A DNA stretch of 64,000 bases from Paractinoplanes atraurantiacus (GTDB lineage Bacteria > Actinomycetota > Actinomycetes > Mycobacteriales > Micromonosporaceae), in contig NZ_OBDY01000013.1 in assembly GCF_900215205.1 (NCBI RefSeq), positions 1 to 64,000 on the forward strand, given 5' to 3'. The notes under the pieces were generated by a model. The model saw only the letters and a program-made list of their open reading frames with translations, was not told where the DNA came from and did not search any database. A program made the position numbers and the translations under genes. Positions 1 to 8,337 of this stretch are shown here, piece by piece. The stretch's first letter is position 1. Every line of letters starts with the position of its first letter.

Positions 1-116
1 CACGCCCCCCTTCCCGCCGCAGCCCTCGGCACGCCCCCCTTCCCGCCGCAGCCCTCGGCACGCCCCCCTTCCCGCCGCAGCCCTCGGCACGCCCCTCCCC
101 CCGCCGCAGCCCTCGG
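1..116. repeat. Tandem array A: four 29-base C-rich units
   Basis: Four head-to-tail copies of a 29-base unit starting CACGCCCCCCTTCCCGCCGC and ending AGCCCTCGG. Copies 1-3 are identical and copy 4 has three substitutions near its middle. The array begins at the first base, so its left end is outside the window. It contains no credible coding frame. Read on the other strand, the unit (core CTGCGGCGGGAAGG) resembles some units of the following array. Confidence 0.9.
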
Positions 117-330
117 CGCGGGCCCGGGCAAGGAGGGCCGGCGCGGGCCCGGGCAAGGAGGGCCGGCGCGGGCCTGCGGCAAGGAAGGTCGGCGCGGCCC
201 GGGCAAGGAAGGCCGCAGGCCTGCGGCAAGGAAGGTCGGCGCGGCCCGGGCAAGGAGGGCCGCAGGCCCGGGCAAGGAGGGCCGGCGGGCGCCCGGGGCA
301 GGGAAGGCCGCAGGCCCGGGGCGAGCAGGG
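117..330. repeat. Tandem array B: about nine degenerate 22-26-base G-rich units
   Basis: About nine units of the pattern GCGCGGGCCCGGGCAAGGAG followed by GGCCG, with variants such as CTGCGGCAAGGAAGGTCG. Unit length drifts from 22 to 26 bases, so it is an imperfect minisatellite. It lies immediately upstream of the phosphatase gene that starts near 420. No promoter or gene is visible inside it. Function unknown. Confidence 0.8.
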
Positions 331-419
331 GCTGCCGCTGGGTTTCCGGGGCGCGGCGGTCGGGTGACATGTGTTGCGAGTCGGGGTGGCGGTGGGTTTC
401 GGCCGTGCAGGATGGGAGT

Positions 420-1211
420 GTGGAGACGGATCTTCAGCTGGCCCAGCGGGCCGCCCTGACCGGGGCTGCCGTGGCGCTGCCCCACTTCGCCGCCCTGGCC
501 GAGCTGCCGCGGGAGCTCAAGGCGGACGGCTCGGTGGTCACCGCGGCCGACCGGGCCGTCGAGGCCGCCATCCGGGAGGTGCTCGGCGCGGCCCGGCCCG
601 GCGACGCCATCCTCGGCGAGGAGGAGGGCCAGACCGGCGACACCGGCGGCCGCCGCTGGATCATCGACCCGATCGACGGGACCGCGCTGTTCGTGGCCGG
701 GGACACCCGCTGGCTGATCCTCATCGCCCTCGAGGAAGCCGGCGCGATCACCGCTGCCGTGGCCGCCCACCCCGCCCAGGGCAGCCTCTGGTGGGCCGCC
801 CGCGGCGAGGGCGCCTTCGAGGGCCGCATCGTCGGCGGCCGGGTGGTGGCCGAGACCCGCGTCCACGTCACCCCCGACGGCGCCGACAGCCTGACCGGCA
901 GCCGTTTCGCCGTGGTTCCCGAGGACTGGGCCAAGGAACTCGTCGCCCCCATCAAGGCCCTGACCCCGGCCATTCCCTGGCCCATCCATCCCGCGCTGAT
1001 GATCGCCCGGGGCGACCTCGACGTGGCGGTGCAGACCGGCGGCCAGATCTGGGACTTCGCCGCCACCTCCCTGATCGTCCAGGAGGCGGGCGGGGTCTAC
1101 AGCGGCATCGACGGCCGCCCCACGCCGGGGCCGGGTGCCTCGGTCTATGCCCGCGGCGAAGCCCTTCGCCAGGCCGTAGTCGATCTCGTCAACACCCCTG
1201 CCACCGCGTAG
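420..1211 (+). CDS. Inositol monophosphatase / histidinol-phosphatase (HisN-like) family protein
   Basis: Predicted 263-residue Mg-dependent sugar or amino-alcohol phosphatase of the IMPase superfamily. The metal-site motifs are present: GEEEG, the DPIDGT loop with its two aspartates, and a C-terminal IWDFAA segment. In actinobacteria this subfamily often includes the histidinol-phosphate phosphatase HisN, but no other his genes are nearby, so the substrate is open. GTG at 420 is chosen because the family homology starts there (ETDLQLAQRAA) and GGATGGGA lies just upstream. An ATG at 369 would add a Trp/Cys-rich tail that looks non-native. It follows directly on the minisatellite. Confidence 0.8.
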   Translation: METDLQLAQRAALTGAAVALPHFAALAELPRELKADGSVVTAADRAVEAAIREVLGAARPGDAILGEEEGQTGDTGGRRWIIDPIDGTALFVAGDTRWLILIALEEAGAITAAVAAHPAQGSLWWAARGEGAFEGRIVGGRVVAETRVHVTPDGADSLTGSRFAVVPEDWAKELVAPIKALTPAIPWPIHPALMIARGDLDVAVQTGGQIWDFAATSLIVQEAGGVYSGIDGRPTPGPGASVYARGEALRQAVVDLVNTPATA

Positions 1212-1237
1212 CACTCCGGCCTGAAAGACTTTCACCC

Positions 1238-1783
1238 ATGACGACGCCGCAGCACCCGGACCCCACCGAGCCCGCGAACACGGCGCCGCAGGCCGGTTCG
1301 GAGCCGTGGGCCGCGCCGAGCCACGGTCTGTTCACCGATTCGCCCGCGCCGGGCGCCGCCACCACCACGATGACCGGGCTTCCTTCGTACGAGCAGGAAA
1401 CCCCGCGCCGTCGCACCGGCTCTCTGCCTCTGCTGCTGACCGGGCTCGCCGGCCTGCTCGTCGGCGCCCTCATCGTCGGCGTGGTCTGGGCCGCCAGCTC
1501 CTCGCTCGGCGGGGACAAGTCGAACGCCGCCGCCGACGTCCGGGCCTCCTGCGACATCCTCGATCGTCTGCCCGGCACCTGGACGCGGGAGAGTTTCGAC
1601 CTGGCCAACACCAACCGCCTGGCCGCCGCCTACGCCCTGGCCGCCTCCGCCGCCAAGGACGACACCCGCTACCAGACCTTGGCCGAGACGGAGCAGGCCG
1701 CCCACCAGGCTTCCCTCTCGTTCCAGTTCGACATCCTGTCGATCCGCGTGCAGGACGCCCGAAACGAGTGCGACAAGCTTTAA
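1238..1783 (+). CDS. Small single-pass membrane protein, unknown function
   Basis: 181 residues: a Pro/Thr-rich cytoplasmic N-terminus of about 60 residues, one strong transmembrane helix (LLLTGLAGLLVGALIVGVVW, roughly 64-83), then an external domain of about 95 residues containing two cysteines (RASCDILD and the terminal NECDKL) that could form a disulfide. The ATG at 1238 lies 26 bases after the phosphatase stop, suggesting co-transcription. Actinobacteria carry many such lineage-specific proteins; I do not recognise a family. Confidence 0.7.
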   Translation: MTTPQHPDPTEPANTAPQAGSEPWAAPSHGLFTDSPAPGAATTTMTGLPSYEQETPRRRTGSLPLLLTGLAGLLVGALIVGVVWAASSSLGGDKSNAAADVRASCDILDRLPGTWTRESFDLANTNRLAAAYALAASAAKDDTRYQTLAETEQAAHQASLSFQFDILSIRVQDARNECDKL

Positions 1784-1791
1784 TCACTGGC

Positions 1792-2286
1792 ATGGATATC
1801 CTGGCCGGCCCGGCGATCGTCGCACTGCCCGACCGGCACACGGCCGGCATCCGCGTCACCACCCCTTTCCGCGGCATGTTCGCCGTCCGCGACGAATTGA
1901 TGCGGGAGTTGTACGCCGGGCTCGACGCTCACGGCCTCGACTACGGCGTCACCTTCTTCCGGTTGCACGTCGTCGCCATGGAGGCCGACATGCAGGTCGA
2001 GGTCGGCGTGGTCACCGGCGCCCCGGTCGAGCCGGCCGGCACCCGGATCGCCGCCGGCGTTCTCCCGGCCGGGCGGTACGCCACCATGACGTACGTCGGC
2101 CACGGCCGGCGGGCCAACGGCACGCTCATCGACTGGGTCAACGCCGGCCCCGAGTCCTTCGACCGCACCGAGAGCCCGGCCGGCGACCGGTTCGGCTGCC
2201 GCTACGAGGCCTACCTGACCGATCCGCGCAGCGAGCGCATGAAGACCAGGTGGCGGATCGAGCTGGCCATCCGCCTGCGTGACTGA
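1792..2286 (+). CDS. GyrI-like small-molecule-binding domain protein
   Basis: 164 residues with the features of the GyrI-like / SOUL-fold ligand-binding domain: an early VTTPFRGMF segment, a central FRLHVVAMEADMQVEVGV strand pair and a late PAGRYATMTYVGHG segment typical of AraC-effector domains. There is no DNA-binding domain, so it is a stand-alone binding or hydrolase-type member. ATG at 1792 is 8 bases after the preceding stop, consistent with one transcript. The ligand cannot be deduced. Confidence 0.7.
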   Translation: MDILAGPAIVALPDRHTAGIRVTTPFRGMFAVRDELMRELYAGLDAHGLDYGVTFFRLHVVAMEADMQVEVGVVTGAPVEPAGTRIAAGVLPAGRYATMTYVGHGRRANGTLIDWVNAGPESFDRTESPAGDRFGCRYEAYLTDPRSERMKTRWRIELAIRLRD

Positions 2287-2338
2287 ACGGCGCCGGCTGT
2301 CGTATTCTGGCCGACTTTGATCGTCACGGGAGGTTCAG

Positions 2339-2956
2339 TTGACCGAGTATCCGCGGGAAGTCCGGCAGCGCTTCGACGGCACCCCTGATCAGAACGCGAC
2401 AGCCCTGGTCCGCGAGCCTCCGAAGGGCTGGCGGACCGTCGTCATCGAGGACTACGACCCGGCCTGGCCGCAGCGCTATGCCGCGGTCCGGTCGGCGCTG
2501 TACGAAGTGCTGGGCGACGCCGTCCTCGGCATCGAGCATGTCGGGTCCACTTCGGTGCCGGGCCTGGCCGCCAAGCCCATCGTGGACATCGACCTGGTCA
2601 TCGCCGACACCGCCGACGAGTCCCGCTATGTTCCCGCGCTCGAGGCGGCCGGCTACTGGCTCATCCTCCGCGAGCCGTGGTGGCACGGGCATCGCATGTT
2701 CGTCGACGCCGACGAGGACATTCATCTGCACGTCTGGCCGCCGGACGCGCCGGAGACCGTGCGGCACCGGCTCTTCCGTGACTGGCTGCGCACACACCCC
2801 GAGGACCGGGAGTTGTACGCCTCGACCAAGCGCCGCTTGGCCGGCGAGACCGGTGAGGGCTGCGACTACACGATGGCCAAGAGCGACGTCATCGACGAGA
2901 TCTTCGGCCGTGTCTTCACGGCCGGGCCGCCCGCAGCGCCGTCAGGACCGCGGTGA
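2339..2956 (+). CDS. GrpB family protein (UPF0157, nucleotidyltransferase fold)
   Basis: 205 residues. The diagnostic GrpB segments are present: VVIEDYDPAWPQRY, IEHVGSTSVPGLAAKPIVDIDLV and HLHVWPPDA with FRDWLRTHPEDRE. The GST and DID signature resembles minimal nucleotidyltransferases, but family activity is not established. TTG at 2339 is the likely start, with GGGAGG five bases upstream; the next in-frame ATG lies far inside the conserved domain. The 3' end overlaps the convergent dgdR by 41 bases. A second family member lies at 52614-53204. Confidence 0.85.
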   Translation: MTEYPREVRQRFDGTPDQNATALVREPPKGWRTVVIEDYDPAWPQRYAAVRSALYEVLGDAVLGIEHVGSTSVPGLAAKPIVDIDLVIADTADESRYVPALEAAGYWLILREPWWHGHRMFVDADEDIHLHVWPPDAPETVRHRLFRDWLRTHPEDRELYASTKRRLAGETGEGCDYTMAKSDVIDEIFGRVFTAGPPAAPSGPR

Positions 2957-3806
2957 TCTCGGGGCGGGGGCCGGCCGGGCGGCGGACCGCGGCCGTGATC
3001 CGCCGGGTGACCGGTGGGGTGAGCGGCCGCGTCGTCACGCGGTAGCGCGGGTCGACGGCCAGGCGGGGCAGCAGGGCGATCGAGCCGCCGTCCTCCACGT
3101 GCCGCAGGGCCAGCATGTAGTTGTTGAAGCGGCAGATCACCTCCGGTTCGAAGCCGGACTCGCGGCAGAGGCGGGTGGCCAGCTCGGACATGTAGGAGCC
3201 GGCCACGTCGAACGTCCACCGATGGCCGGCGCACGCCGACAGGGGCACCGCGTCGTGCCCGGCCAGCGGATGGCCGGCGGGCAGCACGAGCACGACCTCG
3301 TCCGAGCCGATCGGCATGAGGTCGATGGCCGGGTCGAGCGACTGGCCCACGAAGTCGGTGGTCGTGATGATGACGTCGGCGTCGCCCCGGCGCAGGGCGG
3401 GCATGCTCTCGTGCGGTTCCAGCTCGAGCAGCACGACCGTCACGCCGGGGTGACGCTCGGCCAGGAGCTCGACGGCCGGGGAGGCCAGGGCGTGGACGGC
3501 GCTCTGAAAGGCGGCCAGTGTCACCGTGCCGGCCGGCTCGTCGGCCAGGCCGCGCAACTCGGCCTCGGTCGCGTCCATCAGGGCCAGGATCTCGCGGGAT
3601 CGGCCGGCCAGCAGCACCGCGGCCGCGGTGAGCCGCACGCGGCGGCCGGTGCGCTCGATCAGGGCCGTGCCGGTTTCCCGTTCCAGGGTTGCCAGCTGTT
3701 GTGACACCGCGGACGGACTCAGGTTGCCCCGCTGCGCCACGGCGCGCACCGTGCCGTACACCGCAAGCTCTGTCAAAAGGCGAAGCCGCCAGGGATTGAG
3801 CGTCAC
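2916..3806 (-). CDS. dgdR: LysR-family regulator of the dialkylglycine decarboxylase gene
   Basis: 296 residues with an N-terminal LysR winged helix (AVAQRGNLSPSAVSQQLATLERETG, about 22-46) and a periplasmic-binding-type effector domain after about residue 90. It is divergent from the adjacent dgdA homologue, the same arrangement as the dgdR-dgdA pair of Burkholderia cepacia, where DgdR is a LysR-type regulator of dgdA. The symbol rests on this synteny. GTG at 3806 is the start. The intergenic region holds a doubled 20-base repeat expected to be its binding site. Confidence 0.8.
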   Translation of the reverse strand: MTLNPWRLRLLTELAVYGTVRAVAQRGNLSPSAVSQQLATLERETGTALIERTGRRVRLTAAAVLLAGRSREILALMDATEAELRGLADEPAGTVTLAAFQSAVHALASPAVELLAERHPGVTVVLLELEPHESMPALRRGDADVIITTTDFVGQSLDPAIDLMPIGSDEVVLVLPAGHPLAGHDAVPLSACAGHRWTFDVAGSYMSELATRLCRESGFEPEVICRFNNYMLALRHVEDGGSIALLPRLAVDPRYRVTTRPLTPPVTRRITAAVRRPAGPRPEITAVLTALRAARP

Positions 3807-3817
3807 GACGCGTCACT

Positions 3818-3857
3818 GTACGGCTGTGCTTAACAGCGTACAGCTGTGCTTAACAGC
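3818..3857. promoter_or_regulatory. Doubled operator between dgdR and dgdA
   Basis: Two adjacent 20-base direct repeats, GTACGGCTGTGCTTAACAGC then GTACAGCTGTGCTTAACAGC, differing at one base. Each contains the inverted repeat GCTGT-N5-ACAGC, a T-N11-A type LysR box. The repeats are in exact 20-base register, so two regulator dimers would bind about two helical turns apart. They lie 12 bases before the dgdR start and 54 bases before the dgdA start, suitable for controlling both genes. Confidence 0.75.
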
Positions 3858-3911
3858 GACAGCGGAAATGTGAAATGGACGCGGCCGGCGGCGGGTGGCA
3901 GCGTCGGGGGC

Positions 3912-5207
3912 ATGGACGACTTCTGGGGAGACGCCGAGCGGCATCTGATCCGCTACAACGGCGCGGGACGGTTCGTGCCGGAGATCATCGAGCGGGCCGA
4001 GGGCAGCTTCGTCTTCACGGCCGGGGGCCGGCGGCTGCTCGACTTCACCTCGGGGCAGATGAGCGCCATCCTCGGGCATTCGCATCCGGCCGTGGTGGCC
4101 ACGATCCAGCGCCAGGCGGCCACGCTCGACCATTTGTTCAGCGGCATGCTGAGCCGGCCGGTCGTCGACCTGGCCCGCAATCTCGCGGCGACGCTGCCGG
4201 ATCCGCTGAGCAAGGTGCTGCTGCTGACCACGGGGGCCGAGTCGAACGAGGCCGCGATCCGGATGGCCAAGCTCGTCACCGGCCGCCACGAGATCATCTC
4301 GTTCGCCCGCTCCTGGCACGGCATGACCCACGCGGCCGCCGCCGCCACGTACAGCTCGGGTCGCAAGGGTTACGGGCCGGCCGCCCCCGGGAACTTCGCC
4401 ATCCCCACGCCGAACGCGTACCGGCCCGATTTCACCACCGACGGTCAAGAGCTTGATTGGGTACGCCAGCTGGAGTTCTCGTTCGAGATGTTCGACGCGC
4501 AGTCAGTGGGCAGCCTGGCCGCCTGCATCGTCGAGCCGATCCTCAGCTCGGGCGGCGTCATCGACCTGCCGCCGGGCTATCTGGCCGCGCTGCGCGACAA
4601 GGTCCACGAGCGCGGCGGCCTGCTCATCCTGGACGAGGCGCAGACCGGGCTGTGTCGCACGGGCGACTGGTACGCGTTCGAGCGCGACGGCGTCGTCCCG
4701 GACATCCTGACCCTGTCCAAGACGCTCGGCGCGGGCCTGCCGCTGGCCGCCGTCGTCACCACGCCGGAGATCGAGCAGGCCGCCCACGAGCGCGGTTTCC
4801 TGTTCTTCACCACGCACGTCTCGGATCCGCTGGTCGCCGCCGTCGGCAACACCGTCCTGGACGTTCTCCAGGGCGACGGTCTCGATCGGCGGGCGGCGGA
4901 GCTCGGTGCGTACCTCAACAAGGGTTTGACCGAACTCAAAGAACGCCATGAGGTGATCGGTGATGTGCGCGGGCGCGGCCTGCTCGTGGGCCTGGAACTG
5001 GTCGAGGACCGGGCGACGAAGAAGCCGGCCGACGAGCTGGGCCAGGCCGTGACGCGGCGCTGCCTCGAGCTGGGCCTGCACATGAACGTGGTGCAGCTGC
5101 CCGGCATGGGCGGCGTCTTCCGGATCGCGCCGGCGCTGACCGCGACGACCGGCGAGCTCGACCTGGGGCTGGAGATCCTGGACCGGGCGATCACCGATAT
5201 TCGCTAG
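3912..5207 (+). CDS. dgdA: 2,2-dialkylglycine decarboxylase (PLP-dependent, class III aminotransferase fold)
   Basis: 431 residues, the usual length. It converts 2,2-dialkylglycines plus pyruvate to ketone, CO2 and alanine. Stretches match the Burkholderia enzyme as I know it: DFTSGQMSA, GHSHP, LDHLFSGMLSRPVVDLA, TGAESNEAAIRMAKLVTG, SWHGMT, LILDEAQTG, and VQLPGMGGVFRIAP near the C-terminus. The PLP lysine is Lys270 in TLSKTLGAGLP, with the ring-nitrogen Asp in LILDEAQTG. ATG 3912 follows a GTCGGGGG ribosome site; upstream in-frame codons lack homology. Expression is likely governed by DgdR through the repeats at 3818-3857, in response to dialkyl amino acids such as 2-methylalanine. Confidence 0.9.
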   Translation: MDDFWGDAERHLIRYNGAGRFVPEIIERAEGSFVFTAGGRRLLDFTSGQMSAILGHSHPAVVATIQRQAATLDHLFSGMLSRPVVDLARNLAATLPDPLSKVLLLTTGAESNEAAIRMAKLVTGRHEIISFARSWHGMTHAAAAATYSSGRKGYGPAAPGNFAIPTPNAYRPDFTTDGQELDWVRQLEFSFEMFDAQSVGSLAACIVEPILSSGGVIDLPPGYLAALRDKVHERGGLLILDEAQTGLCRTGDWYAFERDGVVPDILTLSKTLGAGLPLAAVVTTPEIEQAAHERGFLFFTTHVSDPLVAAVGNTVLDVLQGDGLDRRAAELGAYLNKGLTELKERHEVIGDVRGRGLLVGLELVEDRATKKPADELGQAVTRRCLELGLHMNVVQLPGMGGVFRIAPALTATTGELDLGLEILDRAITDIR

Positions 5208-5240
5208 CCCACCGCTCGCACCGGCGGGGAAGATCGTCGG

Positions 5241-6134
5241 ATGCCACTGCACCCGGATGAGATCGTGATCGACGCCGAGACCGTCCGTTCGCTCCTGGTT
5301 TCACAATGCCCGCAGTGGGCCGATCTCCCCCTCTCCCCCGCCGGCGGCGGCACCGAGAACACGATGTACCGGCTGGGCGACGACCTCTTGGTCCGCCTGC
5401 CGCGCAGCGTCTCCCGGGCCGCGCCACTCCTGATCGAGCAGCGGTGGCTTCCGCGGCTGGCTCCGCATTTGCCGCTTTCCATTCCGGTTCCTTTGTACGC
5501 GGGCCGGCCCTCCGCCTCGTATCCCGCCGCATGGTCCGTGCTGCGCTGGATCGACGGCTCACCGCCGTCCGGAGACCTTGATTGGGCTTCCTTAGGGCGC
5601 GACTTGTTCGGATTTGTTGCTGCTTTGCATGACATCGACATCGAGGACGCCGTAGTTCGCCGCTGGTATCGAAGCGGTGAGCTCGCCCCCTGCGACGAGG
5701 ACGCCCGCAAGGCCCTCGCCGCCTGTCGCCCCCTGGTCGGCGACACCATCGACATCGACCTGCTGGAAGACCTGTGGTCCGCCGCGCTCACCCTTCCCCG
5801 GACCAGCTCCGCCGAGGTCTGGCTGCACACCGACCTCAAACCCACAAACCTTCTGGTACGGGGTGGGCGCCTGTCGGCGGTGATCGACTTCGGCGGCCTG
5901 ACGATCGGCTTCCCCGACGCCGAACACGCCCCCGTCTGGGACCTGCCACCAGCGGCCCGCGACGCCTATTGGAACGCCGCCGGCCTGGACGGCGCGACGT
6001 GGCAGCGCGCCCGGGCGTGGGCCATCTTCATCGGCGCCAGCGGCATCCCGTACTACTGGGACACGTACCCCGCCTTCGTCACCGAGTGCCGCTCCCGCCT
6101 GCAGGCGATCGCCTCGGCGTCCTCCCGGAGCTGA
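5241..6134 (+). CDS. Aminoglycoside-phosphotransferase (APH) family kinase
   Basis: 297-residue member of the APH/choline-kinase fold. A glycine-rich GGGTENTMYRLGDDLLVRLPR start supplies the nucleotide-binding lobe, a catalytic loop HTDLKPTNLLV carries the presumed base Asp, and VIDFGGLTIGFPDAEHA is the Mg-binding loop. Most relatives have HGDLHPGN and a second Asp in DPAxD; Lys and Pro in the catalytic loop and FPDAEH here are slightly off consensus. The substrate may be an aminoglycoside, macrolide or a metabolite. It sits 33 bases after dgdA, possibly co-transcribed. Resistance cannot be claimed from sequence. Confidence 0.75.
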   Translation: MPLHPDEIVIDAETVRSLLVSQCPQWADLPLSPAGGGTENTMYRLGDDLLVRLPRSVSRAAPLLIEQRWLPRLAPHLPLSIPVPLYAGRPSASYPAAWSVLRWIDGSPPSGDLDWASLGRDLFGFVAALHDIDIEDAVVRRWYRSGELAPCDEDARKALAACRPLVGDTIDIDLLEDLWSAALTLPRTSSAEVWLHTDLKPTNLLVRGGRLSAVIDFGGLTIGFPDAEHAPVWDLPPAARDAYWNAAGLDGATWQRARAWAIFIGASGIPYYWDTYPAFVTECRSRLQAIASASSRS

Positions 6135-6139
6135 CCACA

Positions 6140-7019
6140 GTGACCGTCGACCGCGTCGCCCTACCGGACTCCCACCAGCTCACCTGGCGGGACGTCGACC
6201 CGGCCACCCGCACCGGCTTCGATCCGGCCCGGGCGGCCGAACTGGTGCGGTCGCTGCCCCCGGCCGCCGAGATGCCCCCGGCCGGCACCGACTGGAGGCT
6301 CGCCGACTTCTGGTGGGACCGGATGACGGAGGCCCTGGTCGAGCGCCTCGGCGCGTGGGCGGTCGGCTGGCAGCACACCGTCGCGATGGAGGACTACCCG
6401 GACCGCGGCGTCATCCCGATCTGGCGGACCGTCGATCCGCCGATCACGACGCCGGCCGCGACGTTGGACAGCCTGGCCCGCGCCCTGGTCGCGTGGCATG
6501 AGCTGACCGTCGAACTGGCCACCGACGCTCGCGGCCGCTTCGCGGGCTCGGCGCCGCCCGTCACCGACAGCACCGGCGATCCGGCGGCCTGGCGGGCGGT
6601 GAAGGCACCCGGCATCAGCCGCTTCACACCCGGGCACTTCACACGGAGCCTCCCGCACCGGGCCCGCCTGAGCTGGGCCGACGTCGACCCGCGGTCCCAG
6701 CACTTCGACCCGGCAGCGGTCGCGGCCGTGACGGCCGAGCTGGTCACCGCCGGCACCGTCCCGGCCCAGGGCGCGGACTGGCGCCTACGCGACCTGTGGC
6801 TGGAGAGCGTCTCGGCCGGTTACGCCGAACGGTACGGGCTGTGGGCGATCGGCTGGCGCTGGTCGGCCGGCGAGTTCCTGGAGGCGGCCGGGATCGCCCC
6901 CGGCGAGCACCGGAAGCTGCTCGGCCGCGCGATCGGCGGCCGCTTCGCCAGCTGGGCGGAACCGGACCGCGAGCTCGTCACCTCGGTGGCCGAGCGCCTG
7001 GCCGGCCGCGGGTCCCGTC
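6140..7019 (+). CDS. Unrecognised protein with an internally duplicated about 120-residue module; 3' end unresolved
   Basis: GTG at 6140 opens a good coding frame of about 293 codons. Two halves are clearly homologous: LTWRDVDP...DWRLADFWWDRM...ERLGAWAVGW (about 13-80) and LSWADVDP...DWRLRDLWLESV...ERYGLWAIGW (about 175-240). The frame shows no stop near 7020 and drifts into non-coding-looking Arg/Pro-rich sequence until 8380, while a Fic-domain frame begins at 7020 without a ribosome site. The simplest reading is one protein (duplicated module plus Fic domain) split by an indel near 7000-7020; a programmed shift or pseudogene is possible. I recognise no family for the module. Confidence 0.55.
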
Positions 7020-7424
7020 ATGGCCGTACGGGACGGTTTCACCGCCCATGCCTCGATCGGCGAGGACCTTCAACGCCAAAACCTGTTGCTGTCCGCGTAC
7101 GAAGACGTCCGGCGCACGGCAGCGACCGGTGCCGCCCTCACTTCGGAGGTGACGGCCCGCTGGAACGGCATGCTGCGCGGTCTTCCGCCGGCCGCCTTCC
7201 GCCAGGGCCCGGCCTTCGCCAAGAACGGCCGCGAGCGGTACGGCCTGCACGCCGACACCGAGCAGCGCTACGCGTCCTGCCTGTCGCAGGCCGCCACCCC
7301 GACGATCCCGGCCGCGGCCCGCGCCTATCTGGACGTGGCCTTCTTCCACCCGTACGACGACGGCAACGCCCGCCTGGCCGCCTCGTGTGGCGGCGATGTG
7401 GTGCGGGTGTGGCGGCGCCCGTGA
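7020..7424 (+). CDS. Fic-domain protein, 5' and 3' ends probably displaced by frameshifts
   Basis: 134 residues. The Fic core helix motif HPYDDGNAR (consensus HPFx[DE]GN[GK]R) is near residue 115, preceded by the expected helices (ARAYLDVAFF). Fic enzymes transfer AMP or other phosphate groups to target hydroxyls, and many are toxins. The catalytic His, acidic residue, GN and Arg remain; Gly/Lys is replaced by Ala. After the motif only about 16 residues follow, ending in an Arg/Trp-rich tail, although a Fic fold normally continues about 40 residues. This suggests a second indel near 7385. No ribosome site precedes ATG 7020. Confidence 0.55.
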   Translation: MAVRDGFTAHASIGEDLQRQNLLLSAYEDVRRTAATGAALTSEVTARWNGMLRGLPPAAFRQGPAFAKNGRERYGLHADTEQRYASCLSQAATPTIPAAARAYLDVAFFHPYDDGNARLAASCGGDVVRVWRRP

Positions 7425-7472
7425 CGCTGCTGCTCAACCGCCGGAAGCTCCGGCGAGTGAGGAGACAGCGAC

Positions 7473-8333
7473 ATGACCACCTACGAGATCGTGGTGCGCA
7501 CCGGCACCGAGAGCGGCGCCGGCACGGATGCCGACGTGTTCCTGACCCTCTACGGGGAGCGGGGCATCGCACACCAGGTCCAGCTCGGCAACGACGACGA
7601 CAACTTCGAGGCCGGCGACGTCGACCGCTTCATCAAGGACCTGGAGGACGTGGGCGACCTGCGGGCCGCCCGGGTGTGGCACGACAACAGCGGCAGCCGG
7701 CCCGGCTGGTTCCTCGACCAGATCGTGGTGACCAAGCAGGATCCGCCCATCACGCAATGGGTGTTCCCCCTGCACGACTGGCTGGCCTCGGACGAGCCCG
7801 GCGGTACGGAACGGATGCTGTTCCCGGCCGGCGGCGGCGGCCGCGTCCTCGCCCGGCCGGAACGCGCCGAGGCCGACCTCCTGGGCAACTGGGAGTCGGT
7901 CGCCAAGGAACTGGAGACCCGGATCGGCGGCGCGGTCGCCGACCCGGCGTTCCTGACCGCCGCCGCGCTGGCCAACTCCACCGCGGCCGCCACCGCGTTC
8001 TTCGGTGTGGCCCCGGATCCCGTGGCCGGCGACCGCGGTGGCCGGCTGGCCCAGGCCCGCGGCGGCACCGTGGTCCGCGCCTTCTGGTGGGGCTTCCATG
8101 TGCAGTTCAGCCACGAGGATCTGGTCACGATCCTCGACTCGGCCGACATGATCAATACGACGGTGGCGGTGATCGGCGGCAACATCCCGAGCCCGGCCGC
8201 GCCGTGGATCAAGATGCTCGCGCCGTTCGTCGCGGCCCTGCACAACGGGCTGCGGTCCCTGGACCACGGCAACGGCATCTACGTCAGCATGAGCTGGTTC
8301 GCCCCGGGGGTCTTCGTACCCACCACCGTCTGA
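7473..8333 (+). CDS. PLAT/LH2-domain protein with unrecognised C-terminal half
   Basis: 286 residues. Residues 3-105 form a PLAT (polycystin/lipoxygenase/alpha-toxin) beta-sandwich: YEIVVRTGT, DADVFLTLYGE, the FEAGDVDRFI strand, and the hallmark WFLDQIVV. PLAT domains bind membranes or protein partners. The C-terminal 170 residues (WESVAKELETRIGG, FWWGFHVQFSHEDL) match nothing I know; a coiled or pore-like role cannot be excluded. A GGAG site lies 12 bases before the ATG. There is no signal peptide. It ends 4 bases from the convergent SARP gene and follows the Fic gene, so it could be an effector or partner in that cluster. Confidence 0.7.
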   Translation: MTTYEIVVRTGTESGAGTDADVFLTLYGERGIAHQVQLGNDDDNFEAGDVDRFIKDLEDVGDLRAARVWHDNSGSRPGWFLDQIVVTKQDPPITQWVFPLHDWLASDEPGGTERMLFPAGGGGRVLARPERAEADLLGNWESVAKELETRIGGAVADPAFLTAAALANSTAAATAFFGVAPDPVAGDRGGRLAQARGGTVVRAFWWGFHVQFSHEDLVTILDSADMINTTVAVIGGNIPSPAAPWIKMLAPFVAALHNGLRSLDHGNGIYVSMSWFAPGVFVPTTV

Positions 8334-8337
8334 CGAG

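Noticed and set aside
1..330. CRISPR array
   Set aside because: Units adjoin without spacers, so they are minisatellites.
371..1237. Long Arg/Pro-rich frame overlapping the HisN-like gene
   Set aside because: Codon pattern is that of a shifted frame of the phosphatase gene. Only its last 181 codons, from ATG 1238, form a real protein.
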